64,000 nt of DNA, from contig CAJJDP010000012.1 in assembly GCA_905182995.1 (NCBI GenBank), forward strand, positions 504,370 through 568,369. The letters are read 5' to 3'. Source of the stretch: Paramecium octaurelia. Its lineage: Eukaryota > Ciliophora > Oligohymenophorea > Peniculida > Parameciidae. A program made the translations under genes and the position numbers. The notes under the pieces were generated by a model that was not told the origin of the DNA, did no database searches, and saw nothing but the letters and a program-made list of their open reading frames with translations. This document shows, in pieces, positions 36,802 to 49,543 of the stretch (positions are counted from its first letter, which is position 1; the number at the start of each line of letters is the position of its first letter).

Positions 36802-37445
36802 ATGGGAATTTCAAGAGATAGTAGACACAAAAGAAGACTTACTGGAGGTCGTATGCCTATTCATAAGAAAAAGAGAGCCTTTGAAAAAGGAAGATAGGCA
36901 GCAATGACCAAATTGGTATCAGGAGAAAAGAGAGTCAGAAGATTAAGAGTCAGAGGAGGAAATTTCAAATTCAGAGCTCTCCGTTTATCAGAAGGCAATT
37001 TCTCTTGGGGAAGCCAAGGTGTTGCTAAAAAAGCTAAAATTGTTGAGGTTGTTTATCATCCATCAAATAATGAATTGGTCAGAACCAAGACACTTACTAG
37101 AGGAGTGATCGTTTAAGTTGATGCTACTCCATTTAGATAATGGTATGCAAAGAAATATAATGTAGAATTGGGATCAAAGAAGAAGGACAAGAAAGTAATA
37201 ATGATTTATTAAATTAGGAAGGACAACCTGAATCAACTAAGAAATCAAGAAGTCTGATTAAGAAATTAGAAGAAAGAGCAAAGGAAAATGCTATTGATGC
37301 ATTGGTTTAAGAATAATTTACAAATTAAAGATTGTTGGTTAGAATTACATCAAGACCAGGATAATCAGGAAGAGCTGATGGTTACATTTTGGAAGGAAAG
37401 GAATTAGAATTTTACATTAAGAAAGTCGAATAAAAGAAGAAATGA
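36802..37445 (+). CDS. RPS8: Ribosomal protein eS8
   Basis: Seen: 206 residues after a 23-nt intron at 37195-37217. The head [20 protein letters not shown] is the eS8 signature, followed by [20 protein letters not shown] and the later [18 protein letters not shown] motif close to the C-terminus. Length matches the family (about 200-208). Known: 40S subunit protein near the 5' domain of 18S rRNA. TAA/TAG-Gln codons are present even in this highly expressed gene. The stop is 104 bp from the convergent AGC kinase stop. Confidence 0.97.
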
Positions 37446-37548
37446 TTGCATTATTAATACATTACATTGCACAAAAAAGTACATTAATATTATTTAAATA
37501 AACTATATACTAATGAGTAATACATCCACTTTAACTATAAATACATCT

Positions 37549-40377
37549 TCATTTTTTTCTTTTTTCTGATCCAAATAATTTAGAAAATTTGGCTAATTTA
37601 TTTGCAGCACTATTGGTTGTAGTTTTAGGAGAAGGTAAGTTACCAATTTGTTCAGTTTTGACTCTTTCTATACCATTTTTATTATTCTAATCAGGAACAG
37701 TAGTTAATCTATCAGAACTTAATAATTATTTAGATTGATCAAACAACTATTTTAATTTCTTAATTATTAAATTCTAATACTTTTAAATCTTATATCGACA
37801 TGGAAGGCTATTATAAGGTTTTGGAATAAGCATGACCCAACTTTAAGGACTATTGAAGAATCTAAGAAGATTTCGTCAAAAGATTATGTTTTTTGAAATA
37901 GTCAAGAGCTTCACTCTTAATATTAGGTCTTAATACTTTTTTACTTTCTTAAGGAGAATGCTATGCAATATATTTTATTACATTTACTTTGACTTTTGAT
38001 AACATTTATTTATTTGGAGACAATGATTCTTTTTAAACTAATTCTGAAACTAATTTGCTTGTATTTACCAAATTTGTTCTATTTTTACATTCTAATTATG
38101 GTCTTTCATAATAAAAATCTTGCAATTGATAATTTGCATTATCAACATTCTAACAAATATCATTTATTTGTAAATACTTGAAATTCATATTGAAGATTAA
38201 ATGCATATTGTTTTCTAAATTCTGCATCTCCTTTATTGAATTCTTCTTCATCAAAATTATATTTTAAAGGCTCTGGTTTATAAGGAGTTGGAAGTTTTTA
38301 GTTGACTATTCCTTCGAAATCAACATCGTGAAACCAAACATGAGTTAGAATTTCAACAATCCCGCCATTTTATCCTAATCTCTGATCTGGATCCTTTTAA
38401 AGCAGTCTAATTATTAGATCTTTCAATTAATCAGAAATTTAGACATAATCTGGAAATTAGACATTCTCTGTCAATATTGCATTATATATTTCTTGAGTAT
38501 TATTAGAATAAAACGGTGGTAATCCAGAAACTAGTTCATAAAGTAAAGCACCTAGACAATAACAATCCACTAAATAACTGTGACCAGTTTTCATTAGCAT
38601 CTCAGGAGCCATATATTCAGGAGAACCACAAAATGAATAAGCTAGCTCTCCATCTTCCATATTTGGTTTAGATAATCCAAAATCACTAAGCATCATATGA
38701 CCTTGTAAATCCAATAAGATATTTTCAGGCTTAATGTCTCTGTAAACAATATTTTATGAATGTAAATATGCCATTCCTATACAAATTTCAACAAAGTAAT
38801 ATTTTGCTTCTTGTTCATTTAGTCTCTTTAATTTTCTTAAGTGATAGAATAACTCTCCTCCTGCACAATATTCTAATACAAAAGCAATATAAAATTTTGT
38901 TTCAAAGGCATAATGCAATTTTGTGATATACTAATTTTCCATCCTTACCATAATGTCTCTCTCATTTTAAACAATTACTTCCTTTGCATTATCAAAAATG
39001 AACTTTTTATCTATTAATTTTAAGGCATAAAATTGTCCATTATCTTTTTTTTTCACTAAATATACCCTTGAAAATCCTCCTACTCCTATGCATTTTATTA
39101 AATTAAAATCCTTCAATCCAACTCTCTTTGTGTCCGAATACTAAGCATACTAGGGTTATAACTAGAGGGTTATGCCTTAAAACACATTTAGAGGCATTTC
39201 AGGCAATGAAAGGTAATAGTCATAAGGGATGTTTTTAGAAACTGTAATGAATTGGCAAATCTTATTCAATTCTACATTAATCTTTGATATACCTTCTTAA
39301 ATATGTTAATCTTCAGTAGAACCAGTGCCTCCTCCTTCTACTTTTGATGAGGCCAACTCAATACTTGCAATTTATTAAATAAGAAAGTTATACAAGTTAT
39401 CAGTTTTTTAATTTTCATAATCATACAAATAGTAATATCTAAAATTGTTGAATATAAATTGTACTTTGTTTATTTATAAAAGAGAACCACTTGAAGTTTC
39501 TTTTTAGGATCATATTGTAGAGATTCTTCAATTTTAGTTTTCTGTTGTTATTTAATTACAGGGGTTTACTCAGTTTTAGAATACCCTGAATTAAGCGATT
39601 TAGAGTCGGCATCTGTTTTTTTAGATAATTTTGAACAGTAGGGTTGAGGAGATCCTTTTGTGGATTTTTAACTTAATAACATATCTTCTAGTGATTATCT
39701 ATGATTAGTTGAAGTGTCTGATTATATAGATTACTTATTTTACTTCAAATTAAAGTATTGTTAATATTGATTTGATATCTTTTGAGCATTTTTTAACTAT
39801 TAACAATGAAAATAATAAATACCATCTCAAATAAGTATTGATCTTTGGATTTAGACTTATTTAAAATTGGTTTTGATTAACTAGAAGGCGACTAATTGTA
39901 AGATTGTTTAGTAGTTGAAGGTTACTTTGTGTATTCCTTTTTCTAAGAAATAAATTTAATTTATACTTCAACTGAGACAGTAGCTAAAGACAAATTTTTT
40001 GTTTTCAAATTAATTCTTTTAGAACTATTCCCTTCATCTGTTTAGACTCTTTGTTCAATTTGCTATTTTATGCTATTTAAAAGAATTACATTTGGTTATG
40101 ATGTTTTTGCTCTCTCGCTTTTTTATGTTAAAAGGAACACATTATCAATACTTTTGCTCCCCTTCAATTTAGCTCTAATGTTATTGACCACCTAGGCTAA
40201 TGAATTCCTTTCTTTCTTAAAATAATCGTATAATTTAGTTTTCCCTTTTTGTTAAGGTCTTTCTGTTTTAATTGGTTTTGTGGAATTTTTTAATGTTTTC
40301 TTTTCCAATTGTTATGGAGATTCCTAAAAGCTATTGCGTCCTGCTATTTTTTACATCTATTGATTTATTTTTTTCAT
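37549..40377 (-). CDS. Large AGC-family protein kinase
   Basis: Seen: 908 residues after four introns (22-28 nt; the first at 39797-39822). The N-terminal 350 residues are polar, basic and Gln/Ser-rich. The kinase domain (about residues 390-640) has CIGVGGFSRVYLVKKK, VYRDIKPENILLD, LSDFGLSKPN, the activation loop FCGSPEYMAPEML and PDQRLGQNGG. The AGC tail follows with LPTPYKPEPLKYNFDEEEF. The C-terminal 200 residues are Ser/Lys/Gln-rich and end KFSKLFGSEKRKK. Known: AGC kinases with this loop (PKA/S6K/SGK type) are activated by PDK1 on the Ser of SFCGS. No cyclic-nucleotide or PH domain is seen. Subfamily uncertain. Confidence 0.92.
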
Positions 40378-40570
40378 AACGATGTGTAGTAATTAATTTA
40401 TTTAAATAAAAAAATATTTGAATATTAATTAATTTACTGCTTGTCTGAAACGTGATATAAATTCATAAATGTTTAAAAAGGAATATCAATAAAATAGGAT
40501 CTCAGTTTAAAAACATAACAATATATATCTTTATAAACACTATCAAAGCTTATAATATTTAAATGATATT

Positions 40571-41216
40571 TCAAGTCTATTTTTTCATTAATGCTGAAAA
40601 AGATTAAAAAACATCATTTTGATTGTGAATTTATTTCTGTTGAACTTATTTCTATTACTGTTTTTCTACAAACTTCTTACCTATATCCTCCAATTTGGAC
40701 AAGTAAAAGTTCCTATCAATTTTTTTCTTTAAATCCCTTGTCAAAATCTAATATTGGATTTGTAACCACTCAACATCCTATTGTATTCCCTCTAATTCCA
40801 AGGCCTAAGTTAATCTTTTTTTTTGCTCAGGATAATAGATTAATGATTTATTTGGACTAGCGTAGTTTGTACTCATGTCTGAATCATATTCACTCAACCC
40901 CAAGGCTAACTATTATAGTTCGATAGATACTTCAAATCGATATTGTAATGCTCTATGAGAATGAAATTTATCATTAACATTAGTAACATTCAACTTAAAT
41001 TTTACATTTCCTCCCTTTTGCATTTTGTCTCTCTCCTCTGCATTCAAACTAGAGTATTTTTTGATGTTTGTAATTCCTGCTTCAGTCGATAAAATCATGG
41101 CACAATTCTCACATAAATAAATTGCATTCAATATACAAACCCACGGATCACACAGAATAGCGTCCTTAATTATTATAAGATGTACCACATTCTAAACATC
41201 GATGGCTGAAAAACAT
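40571..41216 (-). CDS. ArfGAP-like zinc-finger protein, frame break near N-terminus
   Basis: Seen: from about 41175 down, a frame reads DPWVC, then NAIYLCENCAMIL, GITNIKKYSSL, KMQKGGN and HSHRALQYRFEV, in ArfGAP order (W, CxxC, later GGN and YR). It runs on into a coiled coil (QKKRLTQALELEG ... RNFYLSKLEDIGKKF) and stops at TGA 40571-40573. The expected first zinc pair, in MFFSHRCLECGTSYNN at 41216-41169, lies in a different frame, and no GT..AG choice joins the two. The final arginine-finger region is not obvious. Start, length and GAP activity are therefore uncertain; the neighbour ends 39 bp upstream. Confidence 0.6.
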
Positions 41217-41255
41217 TCTGAATAAATATTAAAATTAATAATTTTATATATTGAA

Positions 41256-43243
41256 TCAAGCTTATTATAAATTAGTACCTTCAACTTATTTGAATAGACT
41301 CTTTGTTACATACACAGGTTGCTTGTTTGATTCAGTCGTAGCCTTTTTTCTTTGAGTTTCTTTCCTTTGTAGATGGGGAGCTATAAATGATATTATGAAA
41401 TGATACTTGAGGTAGTTTACATCTATTAGAATATCTCAAAAATCTTTTAATATGGAAATCTATCAATTTTGTTTGAAAAAACAAATAGTTTTAAGAAAAA
41501 GTACTCAAGCTGAGAATTATTAATATCAATGTCCATAAAAATAAAAGTTTCTAATATTTATCTTTTAGTTAATTCACCGTTAGTACTTTAAAGAGAATCA
41601 AAGTGCTATTTTAGAGAATTTTTATATTTGATAATAAGTTTAGTGATATCTTCTTTATGTTTCATTTCTTCATCGGGAGTAAAGATTCTATATTTACCAA
41701 CTATCTTTGTAAATATGCTTTTAACTCTATCCAAATTTTCTGTAAGTTCAATGTTAAATTCTACAAATTCTTAGGAGTTGTCTTCTATTAAGAAACGAGC
41801 AAACGTTAATGCTTTATCTTATTCAAATAACATAAATGGTTCTTTTTCGAAACTTTTTTGTAATTGCTTAATGCTTACTTTTTTTTCTTTTTTGTTGTCA
41901 TCATCAAATAGAAATTATTCTATTACATCAATTAATATTATTTTCTTTACTCTAAATCTGTAATTTAGTTCTTCTCCAATATGTAAAACATCATTCGTTT
42001 TTATGGCTCTTAATTTTTTAGGGACATATATCTTCTGTTATTAGAAGCTATCATTGTTATTTTTAAGTGTTAAACCTACAGTTTGCTCTTTCTTATGAAT
42101 CAATGAAGATTAAGCAGTCTCTTTATTTTTAGCTTAAACTTAAATTAATAATAAATTTTTGTATTTATCATCTAAGAGATCATATTAATTTGATATTTTA
42201 GCAATCTAATCTTGTAATACTTTTTTTTCTTTGGCTTGTATTTCAGATTTCTCATTATTTTTAATTTTTAATTCATGAACCATTCCTTTAAGATACTCAT
42301 TATCAGATAAGACACTTTTAATTTATTTATTTTAGTCTTCTATAGTACACTTTAAAAGTCGAATTTCTTCTTTTAAATCTTCCACTTTTACTACTTTATC
42401 AGCTAATCCATTATTAGTGCTTTTCAAAGCTTCTATTTTTTAAGCCAATTTATCCATAAATTAATTTTTACCTTTAAGATTCTTATGTAAATCTTCAATT
42501 GTTTCTTCGTATCTTCTTACTGTTTTTAAGGTTTCGGCTAACAAATTCTTGTAATAATAGGTTTCTTCTTCTTGGATTTTCAGTAATCCAGTCATTTAAT
42601 CATTTTCTGTTTTTAATTAATTCATCATTTGACTTTATATGTACAATTTTTCTTCAATCAATGTATGATCATTATAATTAAATAACACTTATTATCTCAT
42701 CTATTGATCAAGCATAGTCCTTAATCTTAAACATTCTACATGAGATTCTTATAATTCAATTCTAATTTCATCAATTTTAGTAGTTTTAACATTTTATTTT
42801 AATGATTCTAATTCTTACACTTTTGTTTTGAGATTAGATTTGAGATCCTGGATTTGTTTTTTTAACTAATACTCATTGAAATGACCAGTTTTCTTGTTGC
42901 AGAACATTTCAACATTTCTCACTAAATCTGTCAAATGAATAACTTATTTTTCTAATGACGAAATTTAAGTTTTTAATTTAGTATTTTCATCTTAGCATTA
43001 ATTATATTTTTATTATAATTGCAGCAAATCTGAGTACAATTCTTCTTTATCCTTCTTAATATATCTTGGTGTTAATCTTGGATCGGTCAATCTTGTGTCA
43101 CTGACTTATTTATTATCAACCATAGTTGAGCTACTTATCTTTTTATTCTAATATAATGAGACTGCCGATTGTGGTCTTAGAAAATTGTTAGAAACATGAT
43201 GCAACGAATCTAAATCAGAAAAATACTGTATTGCACTTGGCAT
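41256..43243 (-). CDS. Long coiled-coil protein
   Basis: Seen: 652 residues after a 29-nt intron near the 3' end (about 41281-41309). From residue 70 to about 430 it is an almost continuous coiled coil (LYSDLLQLQQKYNQCQDENT, EEETYYKNLLAETLKTVRRY and so on). The last 200 residues look more globular, including FIFMDIDINNSQLEYFFLKL. Ser/Thr-rich head MPSAIQYFSDLDSLHHVSNN. Known analogues in ciliates are basal-body, ciliary or cortical proteins, but no specific family is recognised. The same-strand ArfGAP-like gene follows 39 bp downstream. Confidence 0.8.
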
Positions 43244-43386
43244 TAAAATTTAACATTCATTTGATTACTTTTATTTATATCCCTAAGGTTCATATTTGAT
43301 TGCCTATTTTCATTAATTATCTTAATTTATACATACTGATTATGGTCTTTTTATTTGTCTTTGAAACATATATATTTAATAAATTA

Positions 43387-44024
43387 ATGAGTTAGAAATG
43401 GAAATTAATCCCATAATACATATAAGAATTATAAGAATAGAATGATGAAAATTCTATGGCAGTTTTAAAAAAACTAGGCAAATTAACAAATTTAAAAGAA
43501 GTACTCCTCAATATTTAATCAATAGTGTGTTGATAGAGATGAGAGTGAGTTAAAAAAACAATATATTCTATTGATGAGAGAGAGAAATGAATATTTCAAG
43601 AAGTTAAAAGCCATTCAATTAATAAATGAGCAAAACCCTAACTCTTAGTTGGCCTAATCAATATAGTTGTTATTTGATACAATTAATAAGTAACAATGAC
43701 TATTTTTAAAATAAACTGTTATATTAAATTAAAAATCACAAAAACATAATACTTACAAAAACCAACCAAGATTGCAGCATTTTGATATCAGATCCAGATT
43801 AATAATTTTTTTAAGAAAAATTGTTTAAATATTATTGTGACTCGTATAAATAGATATTGCTTTCTTTAAAACTTATCATTATCAATTCCTCACCAGGAAC
43901 TGTCATATATTCTGTTTCTCATTCTAAAAAAGGTGTTAAATTATATATATTTCATTCTTATTATTTCTATCTCTTTGTTAAAGAAATACCTAAAGAACTA
44001 TAAGTTCTTAATCTATTTAAATGA
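43387..44024 (+). CDS. Hypothetical protein; model uses a 19-nt intron
   Basis: A 25-nt intron at 43501-43525 joins MSQKWKLIPQYIQELQEQND to VDRDESELKKQYILLMRERN. Splicing a further 19-nt GT..AG segment at 43648-43666 joins this helical head to a globular half (ILTKTNQDCSILISDPDQQF, then INSSPGTVIYSVSHSKKG and LYIFHSYYFYLFVKEIPK), giving 197 residues and TGA at 44022-44024. Without the second intron the protein stops at 43699 (95 residues), leaving the coding-like downstream part with no ATG. A 19-nt intron is at the extreme low end. Family unknown. Confidence 0.55.
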
Positions 44025-44062
44025 TTAATTAATAATAAAATTAATTAGAAATTCAAATTCGC

Positions 44063-44194
44063 ATGACAGTCAGAGAATTTTTGCTTATTCTAAGAGATTA
44101 GTTAATTGAAAAACTTTAAGAATAAAAAAAATAAGAAGATTAGAGATTACAATAGAAAAAAGAAGAGCTCAATAAAGTTGCTTAGAAACTTTGA
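44063..44194 (+). CDS. Very small coiled-coil ORF
   Basis: A 43-residue frame, MTVREFLLILRDQLIEKLQE followed by Gln/Lys/Glu heptads, ends at TGA 44192-44194, between two plus-strand genes. It could be a genuine micro-protein, an exon, or chance in a Gln-codon-rich stretch. No other support. Confidence 0.3.
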
Positions 44195-44237
44195 ATTTAT
44201 ATTATAGTGATACAAATTATTATTAATTAAAATTATC

Positions 44238-46298
44238 ATGGAAAACTAATCTCAGGGGTAAACTTCCAACTAATCATAATCAAAACATAGATAACAAGAT
44301 TCAGTTGGATCTGCAATATATCCAGACAGTATTCTCTCATAAAAATAAAACCATTCTTCATAGCAATCTCAAGCCTTAAATGGTTCATAACTTAAAAGAA
44401 AAAGTTCCACTTAAAATAAAAATGAATCCTTTACATAAAACAATGATTAGGATGAATAAAATGAAAATAATGAATTAAGTAAAAGTTGGAACAATTAAGA
44501 TTCGTTAAATTAAATAGATCATTAAGGTGATTAATTTAATTCCTAAGACTAAGATAATGATTCAGCATAGACATTTCATTAAAACTAATCCAAAATTGTA
44601 GAGAATGCTGAGGATTAAGATTTTTAAGAGTTAAGAGAAAATAAATAAATGAAAAAGTCAGAAGAACAGAGTAATAGACAAACTTAAATTGCAAAGGAAG
44701 AAAATCAATCCAATTTTGTATTAAAACAAGTACCAACTGAAGTAACAGATATAAGATAAAATGATGAAGAAATCTAAAACAATGATAAAATGCTAAAAAC
44801 TTAAGAAGTTATGGAGAAATTCAAACAAGTTATAAAATCTCCTAAAACAAGATCTCCTTAATTGTCATCCGAAGATCCTTATTAATTTAATAAACCAATA
44901 ATCAAGCCTTTATAATTGTCTTAGTAAGACAACGAAAAGTATTCTGAGAAGATGATTGAAATGAATTTAAAGGAAATTTATAAATTTTATTCAAAATAAA
45001 CATAAACTTCAAATAAATAAAATACTTTTGATTAACTTCAATAGATTTAATAAGTAATGACCTTGTAAAAGTTTATGTACTTTTGCAAAAATTTCGAATT
45101 AATAGATTTGGAAATAGACAATGATTTTGTTTATTAACATACAGGCTAAGCTGCAACCAAACCACTTAATAAGATTAAATATAAACATAAAGAGAAAGAG
45201 AATTTTATAGTTACAAAAGTGATTTTGGTAGAAATATTTAAAAAGTGTTCAAATATATAAGAATTGACCTATTAAGAATTTTTATCTGCTTTAATGAAGA
45301 TCGCAGATGTAATTTTCCCAGTTGATAACTCTTTAAGAGCATTGTATGACTATCTTGGAGTTCATGATCCTAAAATTTATAGAAAAAAGATGATAGTTGT
45401 AGGCAAACCATTTAATACCAAAGATCAAAGCGAAATCTTAACATAAGAGAAGCTTTGTTCTCGCAGATTGATCTTGCCAGCAAAACCTAAACCTAGAGCT
45501 GAAAGTTTTAAGTAAGAACCAGCACTAACAAATGTTAATAACATATCTGTTTAAGAGAAACCAAAAAACTCAGCTAAGAATTTATAAAAGTAAAAAGAGA
45601 AATCCAATAATCTCATAAACTGGGAAGATTTGGGAAATGTTCCAAAAGGGTTTGATCCAAAGGAATTATTACTTGAGTAGGACTTATCAGATAAGGAAGA
45701 TGAGTATTATTTGTAGGAGTATCTAATACCAACTATAGAAAGAGGGAAAAAAGAAGAAGCTTTATTAAAAGCTTAATAATAGAGGTTATAAAGTAGTAAT
45801 CAAGAATAATAATAATAAGTTGAGGACAAATACTCTAATCATAACTAGAATAATATTACTATAGAAGATTACTCTTAATAATAAGCTGTTAATTAACAAA
45901 AAATATATAAATAATTACTACATTAATAATAGACTTAATAAATACAATCTACTATGTAAACTGATTAATCTCCTAATATCAATACTAATCAATCTAGCAA
46001 TCAAACTCCATTGTTGTTATCTAAAAAAAAAAACTTCATTGGAGCCAGACAATTATAGGAATCTCAATCTTATAGTTAATCATACAAAGCATAATAAATT
46101 AAAGCCAATAAATAATCAGCAAAAGTTGTTCTTAATACTTCTGTTGAACATAATTCTCCAATTACAATCAGGAAGGAAAATGAAGGACTTAATGCTATTA
46201 AAAGGGCTGAAGCTGAGAAAAAATAAAGAGAATAACAAATTTTTGTTGCTTTTATTAAGAATTAAGAATAGAGAGAGAAAAAAGTAAATAAAAAATGA
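44238..46298 (+). CDS. Large Gln/Asn/Ser-rich protein with one folded region
   Basis: Seen: 686 residues, single exon. Residues 1-260 and 440-686 are very rich in Gln, Asn, Ser and Lys, with glutamine largely encoded by TAA/TAG. A structured region of about 130 residues (from about 45060 to 45480) includes MYFCKNFELIDLEIDNDF, LTYQEFLSALMKIADVIFPV and LYDYLGVHDPKIYRKKM, resembling an EF-hand-like or p25-type helical fold; no clear Ca2+ loop is visible. Near the C-terminus RAEAEKKQREQQIF is helical. Many ciliate axonemal and cortical proteins have this layout. Family not recognised. Confidence 0.78.
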
Positions 46299-46334
46299 CT
46301 TAATTTTTAATAATTTATAACTAACAATTTAAAA

Positions 46335-46789
46335 ATGTCTTACCTTCTACCTCATTTAAATAACGGTTGGGAAGTTGATCAAGCGATCTTGGATGAAGAA
46401 GAGAAACTAGTTATCATTCGTTTTGGGCATGATTGGTAATTAAATAGTGATATCAATTTAGGGATCCATAATGTATGTAAATGGACGAAATCCTCTATAA
46501 ATCTGCTGAAAAAATAAAAAAGTTTGCAGTTGTTTATTTAGTAGATATCACTAAAGTTCCTGATTTTAATACAATGTATGAACTATATGATCCAGTTACT
46601 GTGATGTTTTTTTATAGAAACAAACATATGATGATCGATTTGGGAACAGGAAATAACAACAAAATAAATTGGGCAATGAATGATAAGCAGGAATTCATAG
46701 ATATCGTTGAAATTATATATCGAGGTGCCAGAAAAGGCAAAGGTCTAGTTGTAGCTCCAAAGGATTATTCAACCAAATACAAATATTGA
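46335..46789 (+). CDS. DIM1: DIM1/TXNL4A, U5 snRNP 15 kDa protein
   Basis: Seen: 142 residues after a 26-nt intron at 46436-46461, the exact length of the family. It starts MSYLLPHLNNGWEVDQAILD and has RFGHDWDPQCMQMDEILYK, VYLVDITKVPDFNTMYELYD, VMFFYRNKHMMIDLGTGNNN and the end GKGLVVAPKDYSTKYKY. Known: a thioredoxin-fold protein of the U4/U6.U5 tri-snRNP essential for pre-mRNA splicing. The intron splits the Trp codon of HDW. The start is 36 bp after the preceding stop. Confidence 0.97.
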
Positions 46790-46809
46790 TAATTAATATA
46801 TATTTAATT

Positions 46810-49499
46810 ATGGATTAAATAATTGAATTAATATAATGGTCAGCCTAGCCAGATAATCAGATTTAAAAATAAGTCTATAAAAGAGCTTAGGAATTGAGTT
46901 AAGACACTTAATTTTTAATTCATTTGTGTTCTGTTATAATTGGAAATTATGATGCAGAAATTAGATATAGGGCTGCAGTGATATTGAAAAGTGCCGTTAA
47001 AAATTGCACGAGTTTGCCTGAAACATTATAGTAGATGCTTGTTTAAGTGGATTTAAGTATTTAAATAATGCGGCAAGCATTTGTTATCATAGTACCTGAA
47101 GTTGTAGTAAGAAATGGAATAAAAAGTAAGCAGCATCAAATTAATCTTAGATAGCAATATAATGATGGAATATTTAATCAAATTGATTGATGCTGATCCA
47201 GTAATAGCAACTGATTGTTTATCCAAAATAATAGAAGACTTAAAATTCAATTCTGAAAATATCAATTACTATGGAACAGATACAGGATTGTAATTGATAG
47301 ATCAATTAATTTTTAAATTTATATCCTTAGTTGAGCATACTAATACCTAAGTGGTCGTAAATTCTTTAAATTTTTTAAATTACAATATTTTCTTTATGCC
47401 CCCTTCACTTAGCCAATATATTGATTGTTACATTAATATTTTGATTACTGGCACACGATCATAGGAATAGTAAATAAGATTAAAGTGTTTTTAAGGTATT
47501 TAAGCTTTAATAGAAACAAAAAGAGATAAAATAAAATAGATGAATTTAGTTATTATGGCATGTGTTTAATCATTATAAGATCCAGACAAAGAAGTTGTTC
47601 GATTTGTTGAATTATGTTTAACTGACTTTTTGAGAATTGATGATGCAGAAGATTACGAATAAACTCACTTGCTTGAACCCTATCTATAATAAATTTTGCA
47701 ACCTACTATTCTGAATTTAGCAATCACTAGGGCAGATCAAATAGCCATTTAACCAACATTTTCTAATAGTTACAATTAAAGTGGAAAAAATGATGATGAA
47801 GAATAAGACGAGGAGAAAACTCTGGGAGAATATTCTCTAAGATCGGTCTCAAATTTATTGCTTAAAAAGTTAATAGAATTTTATGATAAAACCATAGTTC
47901 CTATTGTGTTATAAATTATTGATCAATTACAATAACAATAAGATTGGAAATAATAAGAAATTGCTGTCATTTGTCTTGGATTGTTTGCAGAAAAAATAAT
48001 GGAGAATCATGCTAATCTCGTACCAAATATATTAATGTCCTTATTTCAAGAAAAAAATTAATAAAATGAATATATTTATGCTTCTACATTATGGACCTTC
48101 TCATAGTATAATGAGTGGATTAAAACAGTAGCTATCAATGAGACTCAATTTATATAATCCTATCTAAAATTATTATTGATCTCTATTGAAAATTAATCAA
48201 TGTATAAAATTAATTGTATCTCTTAGAATAGTAAAGGAATCTGCTTGCTCTGCATTGAATTCATTATCAAAGGATGCTTTTTTTATATTATAACCATACT
48301 TACTAGATTTATTCTAAGTTTATTTAAAAGCCCTATCTCAAAAAGGAGGAGTATTATTGTACATATATTAATCAATAACCACAATACTGGCTGAATGTGA
48401 AACTATTGAGAACTAGGAATTAATAGATTTAATAATGACTAAACTGATTAGCAATTTAGTAGATTTAAATGACTATAACATTTGTCCACTTTATGGTATT
48501 TAATACTTTCTATACTTGTAGAATGTTTGGCAGAAGCAGTTGAAAAATTTGGATAAAGAGCATTAAAATATATTCCTGTTATTTATTAAGCATTAGTGTA
48601 ATCTATGAATGGTTATGTGCAATCAATATAGAATGGAAAGACAAGACTTTTGTATTAATAAAAGGAAATTCTCAAGAGATCTTTTGATGTGTGCATTAAA
48701 ATAATCAACATCACAAAAGAGAGTTTCTTAGAATTATGTGATCAGTCATTCTTATAAATTGTTGATCTCGCTTTATAAGACTCAGAAACTGATGTTAAGC
48801 AATATGCACTTTCTTTGATAGGTGAATTAATTAAAGATTGCTATACAATTTTCAAAAATGTCAATATTGCTATTGCATTGTAATAAGTTATATTTAATTT
48901 AGAAATGAATACATCTATGCTTAATCTATAAGCATTGATCCTTCTAAGTTATTTCTAGCTACTTCCAATAATGCTGCCTGGGCATTGGGGGAATTGGCTA
49001 TGAAAGACCCAGCAAAAGTTACAGTTATCTTTAATGCAGTTATGGAAAAATTGATAAAAATAATAAATGAACCAAAATTTCCGAAATCCATTGCATAGAA
49101 TTTATGTATTGCAATATGCAGGATTGCTGGATCACATATATAGTAAATCGAAGAGTTCATTCCCAGTTTTTTTAAACGAGTATGTTTAATCCTTAGTTAA
49201 ATAAAGAGTCAATCTTTAGATGAATACAAAGAGGAATCGTTTAAGTATAACAAATATTAATGTATAGGATCCTCATTAATATAGTAAAGATGTATCCAGG
49301 AAGGGTGATAAACGACATCAAGTATTTTGTGTATTGTATTGTTGCCTCTACAGAGTTCCCCTCTATAAAACCTCTTTTTGTGAATATTTTATAAGAATTG
49401 TAACAGTCTTTTGGATAACAAAAATTTGATAGCATGTTTAGTAGTGATGACTTGCCTAATGGATTTAGGATGAAAATGATCAATATTTATGGTGTGTGA
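46810..49499 (+). CDS. Importin-beta family (transportin/Kap104-like) nuclear import receptor
   Basis: Seen: 853 residues after five introns (47047-47077, 48202-48226, 48496-48521, 48880-48902, 49245-49267; 23-31 nt). HEAT repeats run throughout: an importin-beta N-terminal segment (IRYRAAVILKSAVKN), an acidic loop GKNDDEEQDEEKTLGEYSLR resembling the transportin insert, SNNAAWALGELAMKD, and the typical end FPSIKPLFVNILQEL ... LPNGFRMKMINIYGV. Known: transportins carry PY-NLS cargo and release it by RanGTP. The 21 bp to the DIM1 stop is among the shortest gaps here. Exact subfamily inferred from the loop and C-terminus. Confidence 0.9.
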
Positions 49500-49543
49500 A
49501 TAAATGAAAAAATTATGCGTTTTTGAATATTAATTTTATATAA

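Noticed and set aside
41397-41640. Plus-strand frame starting MEIYQFCLKKQ
   Set aside because: It lies opposite the 3' part of the coiled-coil gene, which reads continuously and ends naturally; the plus frame is short and lacks support.
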